Shown here piece by piece: positions 49,268 to 62,689 of a stretch of DNA of 64,000 nt. Position 1 is the stretch's first letter, and each line of letters opens with the position of its first letter. The DNA comes from Leptoclinus maculatus. Lineage: Eukaryota; Chordata; Actinopteri; Perciformes; Stichaeidae. The stretch lies in the NCBI GenBank assembly GCA_032191485.1, contig JAVDOI010000003.1:2203463-2267462 (forward strand). The letters run 5' to 3'. Both the position numbers and the translations under genes were made by a program. Below the pieces are notes generated by a model. It made no database searches and was not told the origin of the DNA. It was given only the letters and a program-made list of their open reading frames with translations.

Positions 49268-52200
49268 AGGAGACTCGTCAAGTAATTAAGGCCCTGGCTC
49301 TCCCCTGGAAATTAAAGGAATGGCCCTTTGCTCTCCTCTCTCCCTCTTTCTCTCTGTCTTCCTCCTCCTGCTGGGCTGATTGCTGTCTGGCTTCTCTCCT
49401 CACCTGAGTATTTCAGTCTCACTCCCAGGCAGCCAACCCATAGTGCATTGTGCCGGTGATTACCCCACCGTGGGTAATTGCGGTAGCGGTTTCGCTCAAT
49501 GTTATTTCCCCCCCCCCACTCTCTACCCTCAGAGGGGTGCGTTGTGTGTGCTTTTAGCTTCTTGTGTGTCGCATCGGGAGGGGCCAAGCTAATAATAATG
49601 AACGCACTGGATGTGGTCCTGTGTGTTTGTATTCCTTTATTTTTCACTTCCCTGAGCAGTCACCATCTGTGTGTTTGTGTTTGGGAGCCCGGCAGGTCAT
49701 GCACGCGGTCACTTCCATCTCCTGCGTCCTTGAAGAGAAAAGCGGGTCAGAGAAGTGCATTTACCTCGGCTCACTCTTCCTCTTTGATGGGAGCGGGAGA
49801 GTCGTATAGAGCCGGTCCACTTCACTACCGCCTCTCTCACCCATGAACCTGGCCGTCTCAGACATACTGTGCTCCGTGGGAGAGATCCAGACATAACGGG
49901 CACATTCATTTTTGCAGCCGCTGTAACAAGAAGCACCCAACAGCTAAAATGTGATATGTGATGATTTAATATAGGCTGCTCTGTGGTTAGCTCTGTGTCC
50001 GTCTTGCCTATGCATGGCTGGACCTGCCTCTAGCCCGGTGTGAGCCGGCTCCAGCCTCACAACCCTCAATGAGATTAGAGGGAATAGAGACTAGGGGGAT
50101 AGCTGGATGACAGTCGACAGTGAGACAAAATGAAAAGAAGCGAGCCTGGTCCACTCAGGGCTGTTACGCAGCTTCTCATCACTGAATTACTGGACGTTGA
50201 TATTTGCAAAAATAAACAACAACCACATCTTACTTTTGAAGCTAAAGTTTACTGTTCAGTAGATTTAAAGTATGTAGCATCCAGCTGTTAACATTGCCTA
50301 TTTTGTATCAACTGTGAAATTGATTTGCTTACTTCCCTAATCATTTGACGAGCTGATGCTATTAAATGGTGGCAGTTAACTCATTTTGGAGACTAACATC
50401 ACCAGTAGACATTTGGAACAACCCTTATCACTATGGAACCCCAAAGTGTTAACAAATTGGGTAAATAAACTAAATATTAACAAATTAACAATACATACAA
50501 TGAATTATATAAATGACCTAATAAATTAAATCATTTACTTCAATATAAAAACTAAACTTGTGTTTTTGTCAACATTCTCATTCTTATTTCCTTGTTTTTT
50601 TTTCTTTTAGTAAATCTGGTTCAAAATGGCATTTACCCTAATGAAGCTTTGATATCATAATGCACTTCTCATGTCAGTGACGTTGACAACAGCCAGGCCC
50701 TTTACAAATGTTTTTAGCAGATCAGCTGCTACCACCTTTTGCCAGCTCGCTCTTGTTTGACTAACCTGACGCGCCAGACGGTTCGTTACACAGAACCATG
50801 TGAGAAGCCGTCATTGGAAACCGTTGGGCAAAAGGCAGGCACTTTAAAAGAAAAGACTTAGCAGGTGATTGGATGAAGCATCTGTCAATAAAACTCTTAA
50901 GAAAAACATATTTTCAATTGAGAAAGGCCTAACGTGTTGTTCATTGTTTTCTTGCTGCTATTGAAGCATCTATGCTAACCTCTTAAGAAGGTCGTGTAGA
51001 ACTAACAGTCGCCTCTCCGTGTCGTCTCACGCACACCTAAGCCCCGCCCCTAGCTGCCAGTAGCTGCTCGCGGGGCGCTGATTGGTCCGTATCTCTGTGG
51101 TCTGGAAACAAAACGTTACTTGAAGCCTGAAGAGATGGATTTTCATGCGATCTCGTGTTCCCGCAATTCTCATGTGATCTTGTGTGAATCCAGATTTCCA
51201 TATCGTGGCGTAAAAGTGTCAATAATGAAACCCGTATCAACAGTATTTCACAGGCTTTCTGTTGTATGGTTCTCTCTACTCGCAAGAGGATTTGTTGGAG
51301 AAAGAAAACCCTGCGATATTAAAGTCTAGATGCAGGGTCATGGGATTTCTTCAGTGGTTTCTGCTTTATCACTGTTTTGACAGTGTGGTCAGTGTAATGC
51401 CTCAGTGGGATTTAGAGGGTTGGGGTGGTTTAGTTCAGGGATATAGTGGATCAGGTCTTTTTTTATAAACTGAAACCCTTTTGAATTACTCACCTCTGTG
51501 CTGTCTGGGCATGGAAAGGACTCCTAGACACTCTGAGCAGACTGCCAGCTAAAATAAAAATAAAATGGTCAGAATATGGGTCCAATGGATCTGCTCTCAG
51601 CACAGCTGGACACATGAAGACCACTCCCGTTGCATTAGGAGACAGGATTTGGGTCAAAAAGATCCCTTTAAGCAAAAACTGATATGTGTGCTGTTTCTTA
51701 TCTGTTATCTTAGTCTGTTTGCAGTCCAGTCCAGTGGAGGCATCGATTCCCACAGAACAGTTATAATCAGACCAATCCCATCTCCTGTTCTCTGGCTAAT
51801 CAGACCAGCTAACGAACACACCGTCACCCACTCAACACAGATGTGCACACCAGCACGCACGAGTTCCATCACTCCCTTCCTCTCACCTCAACATTTGTTT
51901 TCCCTGAAAAGCTGAATTTTGGATTTGACTTTCAGTATTTTTTGGGGGATGTAAATATTTTATTTACATTCATAAAGAGCTCGGGGTAGTTTGTGGATCT
52001 TCAATGTGCAGCAGAGGAATGGCGGGACATACATCAACCGTGTTCCCACCTCGGTCTGACATCCATCAAACACATGTAGCTGTACTCTGGCTCTGATAGT
52101 TTCAGCAGCAGCAGAAATCATAGTCGCTACTTCACCTCCACTGTGTGTGTGTCCAAGAGGCAATGAACAGGCACGGAAAAGAACGCAGGATATGGAACAG

Positions 52201-52317
52201 AGAGAGGGAGAGAGCAATAGAGAGGGAGATTTCATCTCCTCTCTGCCTGTATACATATCTGTTAGAATGTAGGTCAGGCAGCCCCAGTCACTCTCAGAGC
52301 CTGGGAGAAAGAGATTG

Positions 52318-52318
<1 letters not shown>

Positions 52319-52381
<63 letters not shown>
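52319..52381. repeat. (GT)n microsatellite
   Basis: About 31 TG repeats. Confidence 0.98.
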
Positions 52382-52904
52382 ATACACACCACATGAATAA
52401 AGCATGTGTCTCTCTTGTAATATGTGCTTATTTGTGTGTGCCCCTTATCCTCATGTGCCATATGTGTGCGTGTTTCTTTGTGTTTTGTGTGCGTGTGTCT
52501 AAAATACCTGTCGTGTACAGTATATGTCATAGAAAAATGTCACAGTGGACATCACAGCCTGTGTGTGCCACAGCAGCTGGTCTTCCCAGGCTATTGTAGG
52601 TGTGTGCACCCTGGCTATGATACATATAGGAGCCCTGTAAAGGGCAGGCATGTTCCGCCTATCATCGGAAAAATGGCTTACCACAGCAGCACAACTGCAA
52701 TGTATGAACACTTGTGAAAGTGAAAGCATCCAGAGCGCTTTGTCCCCACCGAAGCCTGATATATTAGGATTATCAACACGCAGGAAGTGTTCTCTGTTAG
52801 TACTGGTCGTCACTTTGAACCGATTATTCAGATGTTTCTTCATTGTGAGGACATGTGTGCCGAAAAAAACCTTCTGCACATTCAACAACAATAAACCTGG
52901 TTTA

Positions 52905-54189
52905 CTGAAAAACTCAGGCAGCTTCGTCGGGCCAAGGAGGAGGCCTACAGAGGTGGGGACAGGATCCTGTACAACCAGACCAGGAACACACTGACGAGGG
53001 AGATCAGGGTAGCTAAGAGGAGCTACACTGAAAAGCTGGAGAAAAAGTTTTCAGCCAACGACCCCTCGTCAGTTTGGAGAGGCCTGGAAGTACTCACCAA
53101 CTACAACTACAACTACAACTACGACTCCCCAGGGACATGAGCAAGGGTTCTGTTCGTGGACTTCAGCTCAGCGTTCAACACCATCATCCCAGCAATACTC
53201 CAACCCAAACTCTCCCAGCTCACTGTGCCAGCCTCCACCTGTCAGTGGATCACAAACTTCCTGACTGACAGGACGCAGCAGGTGAGGCTGGGAAAAATCA
53301 CATCCAGTACCCAGACTATTAGCACTGGCGCCCCCCAGGGATGTGTGCTCTCCCCACTGCTCTTCTCCCTCTACACCAACGACTGCCCCTCAGAGGACCC
53401 GTCTGTTGAACTCCTGAAGTTCGCAGACGACACAACGGTCATCGGCCTCATCAGGGACGGTGATGAGTCTGCGTACAGACGGGAGGTTGAACAGCTGGTC
53501 CTCTGGTGTTGTCAGAACAACCTGGAGCTGAACAAGCTCAACACTGTGGAGAGGACAGTGGACTTCGGAGGAGCCCCCCAAAACTGCCCCCCCTCACCAT
53601 ACTCAACAACACTGTGTCTGCTGTGGAGACCTTCAAGTTTCTGGGATCCACAATCTCCCAGGACCTGAAGTGGGCCCCCAACATCAACACCATCAGGAAA
53701 AAGGCCCATCAGAGGTTGAACTTCCTGCGCCAGCTTAGGAAGTTCAACCTGCCTCAGGAGCTGCTGATCCTGTTTTACTCCACCATCATCCAGTCTGTTC
53801 TCTGCTCCTCCATCACTGTGTGGTTTGGATCGGCCACTAAACAGGACAGAAACAGACTACAACGGACTGTCAGGTCTGCAGAGAGAATCATTGGTTCCAG
53901 CCTGCCGTCCATCCTGGACTTGTTCACCTCCAGAGTCAGGAAACGGGCTGGAAAGATCACTGCAGACCCTTCACACCCTGGACACAAGCTGTTCCTCCCC
54001 TCTGGTAGGCGCTACAGAGCTCTGTACGCCAAAACCACCAGACACAGGAACAGCTTCTTTCCACTGGCCGTCACTCTGATGAACAATTAATCAGTCATAC
54101 TGCACTACTACCTCTGTCTGCACTATTACCACCACTTGCACTATCACCTCAATTCCATTGCCATTGATAGGTTTATGTTCACATGTGTG

Positions 54190-54270
<81 letters not shown>

Positions 54271-54460
54271 TTTTCTTTGGGATATATATTTATACTTATA
54301 TTGTATGTAGCTGTTAAATGTTTATACCTACATCTGTTCTACTTTTTTGCTGCCCTTTTTTATTCTTTATATATTTTTTTCTTGTTTATTGTAAAATAGT
54401 GTTTGTACATTGAGAGGAGTGGAAACCGGAGACAAATTCCAATAAATACGTTTTTGATAT
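52905..54460 (+). mobile_element. L2-type LINE fragment with reverse-transcriptase motifs; internally deleted and frameshifted
   Basis: A non-LTR retrotransposon, truncated at its 5' end. From about 52911 the frame reads the linker before the RT (LRQLRRAKEEAYRGGDRILY and on to DPSSVWRGLEVLTNY). It then jumps, through four AACTAC repeats (53099-53122), to the palm motif FVDFSSAFNT (about 53152). The RT fingers, roughly 150 residues, are missing. A TGA at 53138-53140 sits in frame where an aromatic residue is usual (PGT*ARVLF). Motif B is GAPQGCVLSPLLFS and the catalytic FADDT is at 53420-53434. A 1-bp loss just after 53566 moves the rest into another frame: FKFLGSTISQDLKW, AERIIGSSLPSILDLF, the LPSGRRYRALYAKTTRHRNS tail and a stop at about 54088-54090. 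The 3' UTR holds a TA repeat and ends near aattccaataaata. L2 assignment rests on the recalled C-terminus and the 3' end. A dead copy. Confidence 0.85.
54190..54268. repeat. (TA)n microsatellite in the L2 3' UTR
   Basis: Nearly 80 bp of AT/TA with one tgta break, inside the 3' UTR of the LINE fragment. Confidence 0.95.
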
Positions 54461-54590
54461 TTATTTGGGGTGATAATAAAAAGGGGGAAAAAAGATCTTG
54501 AGAATAATCAATGAATTAGTAAAAAATATAATCATTTTTTGTAACAAAGGGGCAGAATGAGAATAGCGTGTGCACACACGCGTCTTTAAA

Positions 54591-54845
<255 letters not shown>

Positions 54846-54914
54846 TGTTTGCCTTCCTGTGAGTGTGCTCCCATTGCTGTTGAAGGCCCATTCTTCCCTG
54901 GCTGTGCTCTGTCT

Positions 54915-54935
54915 GTCGCTGTCCTTGGTGCTGAA
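54915..54935 (-). promoter_or_regulatory. RE1/NRSE (REST-binding) element
   Basis: Read on the minus strand from 54935: TTCAGCACC, spacer AA, then GGACAGCGAC. Against the published 21-bp RE1 consensus (left half TTCAGCACC, right half GGACAGCGCC, 2-bp spacer), 19 of 21 positions match, with a perfect left half and canonical spacing. REST silences neuronal genes outside neurons through such sites. It lies 8.4 kb upstream of the myt1l ATG exon and 70 bp after a long GT repeat. Binding is inference. Confidence 0.75.
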
Positions 54936-55244
54936 ACTAGCAGACGAGCTCCTCAGCTCTATGGCTGGAATACCACACAAAAGCACACGCATTAAATACA
55001 CGGCCACAAACGTGCTGCATTGTTGTATTGTATCGTCTTCTGTTGTCTAGTTAGACTCTTGCCATTTGTCTTTTCTTGTTCCTGATACACACAGAGATGT
55101 ATGGGGGTGGGGTGGGGGGGTGGGCAGTGTTCTGATGAAGACTCAGAGCTGTGATTTGTCATCAGCCTCCACATGAAGACCTTCATCAGAGGACAGACCC
55201 ATCACTTACACTCTGATTATAAAGACCAGTTGGTCAGGAATGAG

Positions 55245-55267
55245 CGTGTGTGTGTGTGTGTGTGTGT
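55245..55267. repeat. (GT)n microsatellite, short
   Basis: About eleven repeats. Confidence 0.9.
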
Positions 55268-55896
55268 TCATATTGTATGTGGTATACAGATGGAATTATG
55301 TCACAAATTTGCAAGAAAACATTCAACCTTCCCTAATTGGATTTATTTCTAAATGCGGTGAGACATGATAGGAGTGCTCCTTTTTACCACCACCGGAGAC
55401 AGTCCTACTTTTATTTGTACGTTCAGAGGGCTAACTACCTTTCCCCCGAGCACTTTGACTTCATTTTACCGCCATTTCTTTTTCTGAATGACAATGCTTC
55501 AGCTGTAATCAAATAGAAACCCAGCTTTCGACGCCGATTTTCAAAGACATAAAAGACAGCAGGACCGTCGTCATGAATCAAAAAATATAGTTTTGAGTGG
55601 CCCATTGTTTGCTTACAACTCGCTCACACTGTTTCCAGCTTGGCCACGCTTCAGAGTCACACTACAAAGGGAATGGACCAAAAGAAGGTGGAAAACAGGT
55701 GTGATGAAGGGTAAAAGAAGACCCCCTGATGGTTCAAAGTAAAGTCCGCTTATGCACATAACAAGCGGCGCTCCTTTTTACATAACGAAACTACAGACAC
55801 TCTGAGCACTCACTGTGAGCCTATCTATGGCTGTTTGTCCTGAAGGACCAGCTATTGTTTTTGATTTAAGCTGCTTTGAAATAGGTGGGGAATAGC

Positions 55897-55960
55897 TGTG
55901 TGTGTGTGTGCGTGTGTGTGTGCGTGTGTGTGTGTGTGTGTGTGCGTGTGCGTGTGCGTG
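55897..55960. repeat. (GT)n microsatellite with GC interruptions
   Basis: GT repeats broken by tgcg steps. Confidence 0.95.
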
Positions 55961-56599
55961 TTATGGGCCGTCTGCTAGGCTCCCTATGGGGGCCTTCATT
56001 CTTTCTGACGGTCCCTATATACCATCAGCACCTCATCTGTTCACTCCCATACGTTCTCTCAATTAGCAGCAGCGGATGGAAAGAAACAAAGACAGGCAGC
56101 GTTTGAGTGCATGTGTTCATTCACACCTCCACCTCTTTTCCTTTCCCGTCTTTATCACGTTCCGTGTCTTATTTATTTATTTATTTTTGACTGAGTAGGA
56201 CGTCGACCCCTGTACTCACTCCACACATCTCCCACCACTCTCCCTCCCCCTTTCCTCTCCTCCTCTAACAAAGGATGGAGAGCCGAGGAGAGAAATCATG
56301 GAGGCAGGCACGGATCATTAGCTATATTTGTCCCCACTTCCTGCAGAAAATGATAGATCTAGCTAATTACCCCATGTTGCCAAGCCCATCGCACACGGCA
56401 AGCGGCCTTCGTTGTGGCGGAAGTCAGCGGTGGCTTGGCGCGTGCCGCATAGCCGATGCTCCATGACTCCTCCTGAGCCCCGAGTCACAGGAGAGGGGAG
56501 AAATCTCAGATCCTGCCGTGGCTGCATGTGAACGTGATTGTTCTGGAAAATGGTTTTAATGATGCACGCTTTCCCGTCTTCTTCTTCCCCTCTGTGTAG

Positions 56600-56651
56600 A
56601 AAATGAGTTTGGAGGAGACGTGGTGAGCCGTTCCTCTCCAGCTGAACATCG
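56600..56651 (+). other. Candidate internal 5' exon (probably non-coding) of the same gene
   Basis: A strong polypyrimidine tract and acceptor (ttcttcccctctgtgtag) end at 56599. Fifty-two bases later there is a donor-like CG|GTAGGT at 56652. The exon contains ATGAGTTTGGAG, but that frame stops after seven codons (MSLEETW). A second frame is open throughout (NEFGGDVVSRSSPAEHR), which I do not recognise. It lies 6.7 kb upstream of the myt1l ATG exon, so a 5' UTR exon is the simplest reading. Splice signals alone are weak evidence; RNA data are needed. Confidence 0.35.
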
Positions 56652-58373
56652 GTAGGTCACTGTGGAAGCAGAGGTCCGGACCAATAGAGCCGTCTCGACC
56701 CCAAACCCTTTCAGGTAGTGCAGCGCATCCCGTTGTTCACACCCTGTTCAGATGGGGTTGTTGTTCTGATCGTGGCCACGAGCTGCTTCTGATGCTTGTG
56801 TGAGAAATCTGAATTGAACTAGTCCCTTTTGACACATTTGACATTATAGACTTTTTTCAATAAATATATACAGCATCAACAGCACTGCTCATAGCACTGA
56901 CAACAAAATAAAGAAGAACCCAAAGAACCCAAACAGCACTTATAACAGCTATACTGTATTGTATATGCTGTAGAGATGCAACAATTAGTCGACCAGTCAA
57001 TTGACAGCATGGGTAAAGAGGAAGTTGTCAATCAAGCTTCTTTCCCACTGGACAAAAACCCACTAACACCCGCTGACACCTGTCCTTTGTCTTCAGGGGG
57101 GAAGGCTGCAGTCTGCATTCAATCCCCTTACTAGTGACTCTGCTGTAGGCTGTTTATTGGCTCCAGCTACGAGATGGAAACATGGCACACAGGTAGACAC
57201 ACTAATTCACCATCCCCTTTTCTGGCATGATGCTATGTGATCCGCATTGAATATTTAATAAATGAAATCAACGGGGATTTGGACAGTTATTATAATTTAT
57301 TAATGTACAAAACCTAATTACTAGAAACACCACAAAACAGAAAGGCGTACTCGTCTACTGGCAATGGGAAAGATCTCCTATTATTATCCCGTACACTTGT
57401 ATACGGGCTAATGTAGGTGTAAAAAAGGGTCGAACACTGTACAGGTTCGTCTGACAGGGATCTGAATAATAAAATGAAATGCAGAAACACAATCTTCTGC
57501 TTTCAATCTGAAATTGTTGAAATGACAAGGGAACCCTTCTTCATGAAGGTCCTCAATCGTTTGAACCTCTTTTGTGTGCCAAGTTTCAAATATAGATCCT
57601 CCTTAGCCTGAAAGTTTGGTTATTAATTATTGGCCCAGATGAGAAGTTTCCATGAACTGCATGTTCAGTAATATGAGATCAATTCTTTAATCTGTTGAGA
57701 TCATGTTATATTGACCCTTTTATTGAACTATTCGATTTTAGGAAAACCGTCTTGTAACATCAGCCAATACAAACCAGTTTGTGACACAACAGCTTATTTC
57801 CTACAGCGGTTTAATTAGTTCTGCTCCCCACTGTAGTAGCAATGCAGTTTTCAAAGATGGAGATGAAAGGCAATAAAGCCCAATAGAATCAAGATTTTAC
57901 CAAGGAAAGGGTATCCGAACATGATCCACTCAGGCTGTATAGCAATAATCATTTAGGTAACAAACACACATCCTTCGGGTCCTCTCTGCGATCTGTGGAC
58001 CAGCTGATGAATTGCGCTATCGTATTCCGATCACAGCTCCTCTCTCTCTAACCCATTTTAGAGCCCTGCACTGCTGCCGTCGCCCACCAAAGCCATGCTC
58101 CACACTAGTTAGGAATCACTCTCTGGATTTTCAGTCTCTCCTTCTGTCTCCATCACCCTCGCTCTCCTCCTCACTCCGACTGTCAGCGCCCACTCCGACG
58201 CAATCTCCACAGCCCTTCACACTAATTCAGATGCACTTAGCGTCGGTTGGGCACACGTGTTTACTGTCACGAGATGATGCATGGCGTAAATACCTATTCG
58301 CAGAGAAATTTGATAGTGCCAGCGCAGTTTTGGTGGCTCCCCAGCGCTACACTGTACAGAATACCAATGTGGG

Positions 58374-58397
58374 AGTGTGTGTGTGCCTGTGTGTGTG

Positions 58398-58447
<50 letters not shown>

Positions 58448-58450
58448 CGT
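58374..58450. repeat. (GT)n microsatellite
   Basis: GT with a few breaks. A poly-C run (about 58570-58586) and a CA run (58608-58622) follow within 200 bp. Confidence 0.95.
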
Positions 58451-60144
58451 GGCGGAGGGTGGGTCGGGCGCCATATGCCTGAAACGCATTCTCCCAAAAC
58501 TTCAAGGTGAAAACAAAGGGAAGCTGATAACGATGTGAATTGTTGTGACAGATGTCTGAGCACCCCCCACCCCCCCCCCCCCCCCCTCCCACCACCAAAA
58601 TGATAAACACACACACACACACATAGAAACACACATAACGCTCATCTCAGTGCATATTACAATAATCACTGCATTTCTTATCATGTTTCATTCCCAGTAA
58701 TATCCCAATTCTTCTCTATCAAACAGCAACCCCCCCTCTTCTTATTCCTGTCTGATGGCACGTCCGTGTCCTACGTAGTGATGAAGACTCCTAATAACGG
58801 GCACGGACACTTTCATTTCCAAGGAGGAGAATTTGCACATTTGTTTTGGTTTTGATGAGGACTCTACAATCCATATTACCAACACAAACACTGTTGACAT
58901 TTGGACGGCTGCTTTTTCCAATATGCATGTGGAATAAAATGATGAGCTGCGTTCCACTCTCCATCCACAGTACGCACGTGTTTTCAAAGGATGCCAGTCT
59001 TCTGTGAGAATTCATCTTGTGCTTGTAGCCTCAGCGCATTTGAAATGGGATGCAGCCTTGGCTTCATGCAGCCGGCACATCCCCAGACTGTGTTCTGAAA
59101 GTGAATGAAACCCTCACACAGTATACGCTGCTCAATACGCCACGTGGATTAAAATTCATGGATGCAAATTACAAAACACGGGGAGAACTTCTGTCATACG
59201 CATTTAGAGGCAATGAATGGTGAATAGGAATATGAAGTGCAGCAGGATTTGTACCTAATTACCCACCGGCTTGGGCTTGGTTTATCAATGTACCAACTGA
59301 ATCCCAGTGGAGGTCAAAGTTCAGTACATCCACCTTGCTTTAGTACTCCCGACAAACAAGACAAACAATGGAAATGTGCCTTGTCTTTTTGGTAGGATAT
59401 ACTAAATATTACCAGGAATTAATATTAACTTTTTATTCAGATCACGATTAAAAAATAAAAGTAAAAACTATTACAAATTAGAAAACACTCTATTATCGTT
59501 GTTTACCTCCAAATGAGAAAAGCAATCAGTGGAGATAATCCAGCGGGTTTTAAATGGATCCTTTATCTTATGAAATAATAATTTTTCTCAACACAAAAAG
59601 GAACATTTTATCTGAAAAATATCACCAAATATGGAGATACGTGGTTTTCTCCGACGGCAGCGCTGCGAATGTTAAAGCACATTTAATTTGACGTGTCGTG
59701 TAGAAATAGGAGAACATGCTGAAATTCCAAGCCAAGCTAAACTTTTGGCGCTTGGCTCGACGTGACTCCGTGGTTATTCATCCTGGCCCATAACGACATT
59801 GATCCGGGGCCTAATTGAGACACAGAGACGCAGAGAAGGACGGGCCTCCTCCTAATCCTCAATAAGCAGGCTAACCTTCATTACTGCCGTGACATTTTCC
59901 CATGGGGCGCTAAGAGGGAGCGACAGACAGACAGACTATCAGGGCTCTCCGACATCTGGTGAGCCGCCTGCTTTCTGGGGCCAACGCTCACGAGGAGCCT
60001 TGAAGGAAAGACGCGGAGGAGACACGACTTTCATTGTCGCTGTTGTTTTCATTCTACTGCTGGAGTCACTCGTTGTAGAAGACAGCGCTGAAACCTGGAC
60101 CCTCAGAGAGAGGCTGACGGCTTCAGATAGGCACTCTTAGTATG

Positions 60145-60147
<3 letters not shown>

Positions 60148-60176
<29 letters not shown>
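60148..60176. repeat. (GT)n microsatellite
   Basis: About 14 repeats. Confidence 0.95.
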
Positions 60177-60620
60177 CACTTCAACTCCACAGATGATATG
60201 TTTCTTTTAACATGCTGCTAGCAGGTTAGGACTATTTTCAACATTCCATTCACTTCATTAGCTCACTCTCATATGTATATATCACATTTCTATTAATATG
60301 TCTGACTGGAAATTTAAAAAATAAAACACATTAGAAAAATTTGAAATAATAAGAAAAATGTAAATGCATTAGGAAACACAGAAATCAAAGCAAAAAGCAA
60401 ACAAAACCACCCGCCCCCCAAAAGAGATCTCCATACAACACACAGTGTGTTCTGATACAATAACGTTACATCGATTGTTGGATGTTGCTGACGGCTCATG
60501 TCATGGACAGGACGGTTCTCTCTCACCATTCATCCTATGGCTGCTGACAACATGGAGATAAACACATGTGTGAGAGTAACAGCTGTTTAGGGAGTTTGTG
60601 ACGTTGTGAAAGATTAAGAC

Positions 60621-60879
60621 AAGTCATTCAGGAGCAATACAGTAGGGTGGATGGGACTACATAATCCAAGTCATTCAGGAGCAATACAGTAGGGTGGATG
60701 GGACTACATAGTCCAAGTCATTCAGGAGCAATACAGTAGGGTGGATGGGACTACATAGTCCAAGTCATTCAGGAGCAATACAGTAGGGTGGATGGGACTA
60801 CATAGTCCAAGTCATTCAGGAGCAATACAGTAGGGTGGATGGGACTACATAATCCAAGTCAATAAGGAGCACACTATTT
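60621..60879. repeat. 47-bp tandem repeat, 5 units plus a partial
   Basis: aagtcattcaggagcaatac recurs at 60621, 60668, 60715, 60762 and 60809, and a diverged start at 60856: an exact 47-bp period. Units differ only at cataat/catagt. No coding content. Confidence 0.95.
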
Positions 60880-61999
60880 TCCAAATGAGAGAAACGACCT
60901 CACAGAACCGAAACATGCGCGTGTAAGAGCCGACAAGTCCGTCTGTACGGTGACGGAGTGAGTTTCATCAAGAAACTTTTGACTGGAGTTTTTGAAGGTA
61001 TCTGCTATACATTTCCAAATGTGATCCCAGTCCAGTGGCACATTCTCCCGTCACGTGTTCCAAGTCTTTGGTCCAGACCCGTTGGTTCTACAGAGGTTTA
61101 CACCAAGATACAGAAAACAACAAGTACAGTTTTGATACGGAACCCTTTCTTTGTTCTTTTGTCTTTAAGATAGAATGCAGGTGATGTGTTTCATTCCATC
61201 CTGTATGCTTGAAGCAATGATTTTAGTTGTAGAAAACAATGCAGCCCCAACAAACAGTGAGTGTTGCACATGCTGGTGCTGCTGTGGGAGGAACAATAGC
61301 CTCCATGGCCGAACAGAGAAAGAATAGAGCGCCACCTGCAGAAACCTTTAAATTCATAAAATAAATTGAACAGAAATGACAGTACCACCCACATTGATTG
61401 GCAAGTGATCTCTGATTTCAGTGCAGAAAACGCAGCAAGTAAAGCAGAGGAGAAAAGTGATGAACGGAAACTTCTCAAAGCTTAGATTTAAAATAAAGGG
61501 GACATTGAATTTATCATTCCATTGACGTTTTATGTATTTTTGACTGTCTGACACAAGTGAGCTCTTGTGTAAAGAGTTGGCCACTGCATGAAGGAACACA
61601 GACGTTTGGGGCAGGGTGCTATCATGTCTGCACCCTGTTGTTCAGACATAAAGAGTCCATTTTCTGTGAGAAAATCTATGTGCGGAAAACGGTTTCTGTC
61701 CCATTTTAAAGTGGATTGCACATGTTGAATGGAAGCTCTCACTCCTGCTCGTACTGCGGGTTGTTCCAGAGGAGCTTTGATAAAACAGAGCAACGATCAG
61801 ACCGATGAGAGATGCTCGGGGGGGGGGGTCTTTGCTCACATGACTACTTCAGGAAGAAATCAAGGTTACACAGTGCTCTGTGCTCAGACTCTGTCTAGAT
61901 GAGCTGGATTCATGTTGTTTCCCTTTTTTCCTTCCTTTCTGTCCTCAAAGAAGGGTTTATTTTCCATCACCATGGTAACCACCGTTAAGTTTTTTGTAC

Positions 62000-62024
62000 A
62001 ATATATACATATATATATATATAC
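62000..62024. repeat. (TA)n microsatellite, short
   Basis: tatata run of about 25 bp. Confidence 0.85.
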
Positions 62025-62689
62025 GTATCGTTTGGATCACCCTACAATACTCTAGGTCGTTCCCTTGCTGCTACGCTAATAAGATTTACAAGGTATCCTG
62101 CCTTTCATCATTTTATTTTCCTCCCGTTGAAACATTTATGGGCCTTCATAAAGAAACACACCATTAGGGCTGAGGGGCTCCACAGTACAGTAAGTGTGGT
62201 GTTAATAAATCATGTTTAATAAAAAGAGACATCCAAACAGGGCAACGGCCCCCGTCATAGTCCAAAGCCAGCAGGCATGAATATTTAGGGACATCTGGAA
62301 ATAACAGAGCGACGTTCAGGCCCCTCAACAATTTATGATGTGTTGGTGTGGGGACGGACCTACCTTCAGTTCAGAGGACGTACATGAGAGAGGGGTGGGA
62401 GGGGGGGTGATGCTTACTCTGCCATATGAAGAGCTTGAAGGGGCTGAACCCTGAGGAGGAGGACCATGCAGTTAAAGTTAGACGCCTGCAGTGCGTGTGT
62501 AAAGCGACTGATAGATCACACACGTTCATGAATGAGCGCATGAACGGTTGGACAGATGGATGGAGAGAATGATAAATGACAAGTTCAGAATTGATGTTTT
62601 GCATAATTTTAATATGGCAATTTATGAAAATGGATTAAATGATGTTGCGACACATTCTCACTCCCACCTCGTCAAAAAGCGCAGCTGCC

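Larger units (their letters stand above)
47777..52904. other. Non-coding
   Basis: Microsatellites at 48990-49268 and 52319-52381. 50030-50130 vaguely resembles a LINE tail (gagccggctccagcc) but not enough to call. No exon recognised. Confidence 0.5.
54936..56599. other. Non-coding between the RE1 site and the candidate exon
   Basis: Only the two GT repeats listed. Confidence 0.5.
56652..60620. other. Non-coding, probable intron
   Basis: 56971-57010 (gagatgcaacaattagtcga) looks like a short fragment of a common fish transposon end. 58930-59900 is repeat-free and could hold conserved elements. No exon found. Confidence 0.4.

Noticed and set aside
50030..50130. LINE (RTE-type) 3' tail
   Set aside because: Only a loose resemblance around gagccggctccagcc; no poly-A, hairpin or coding remnant.
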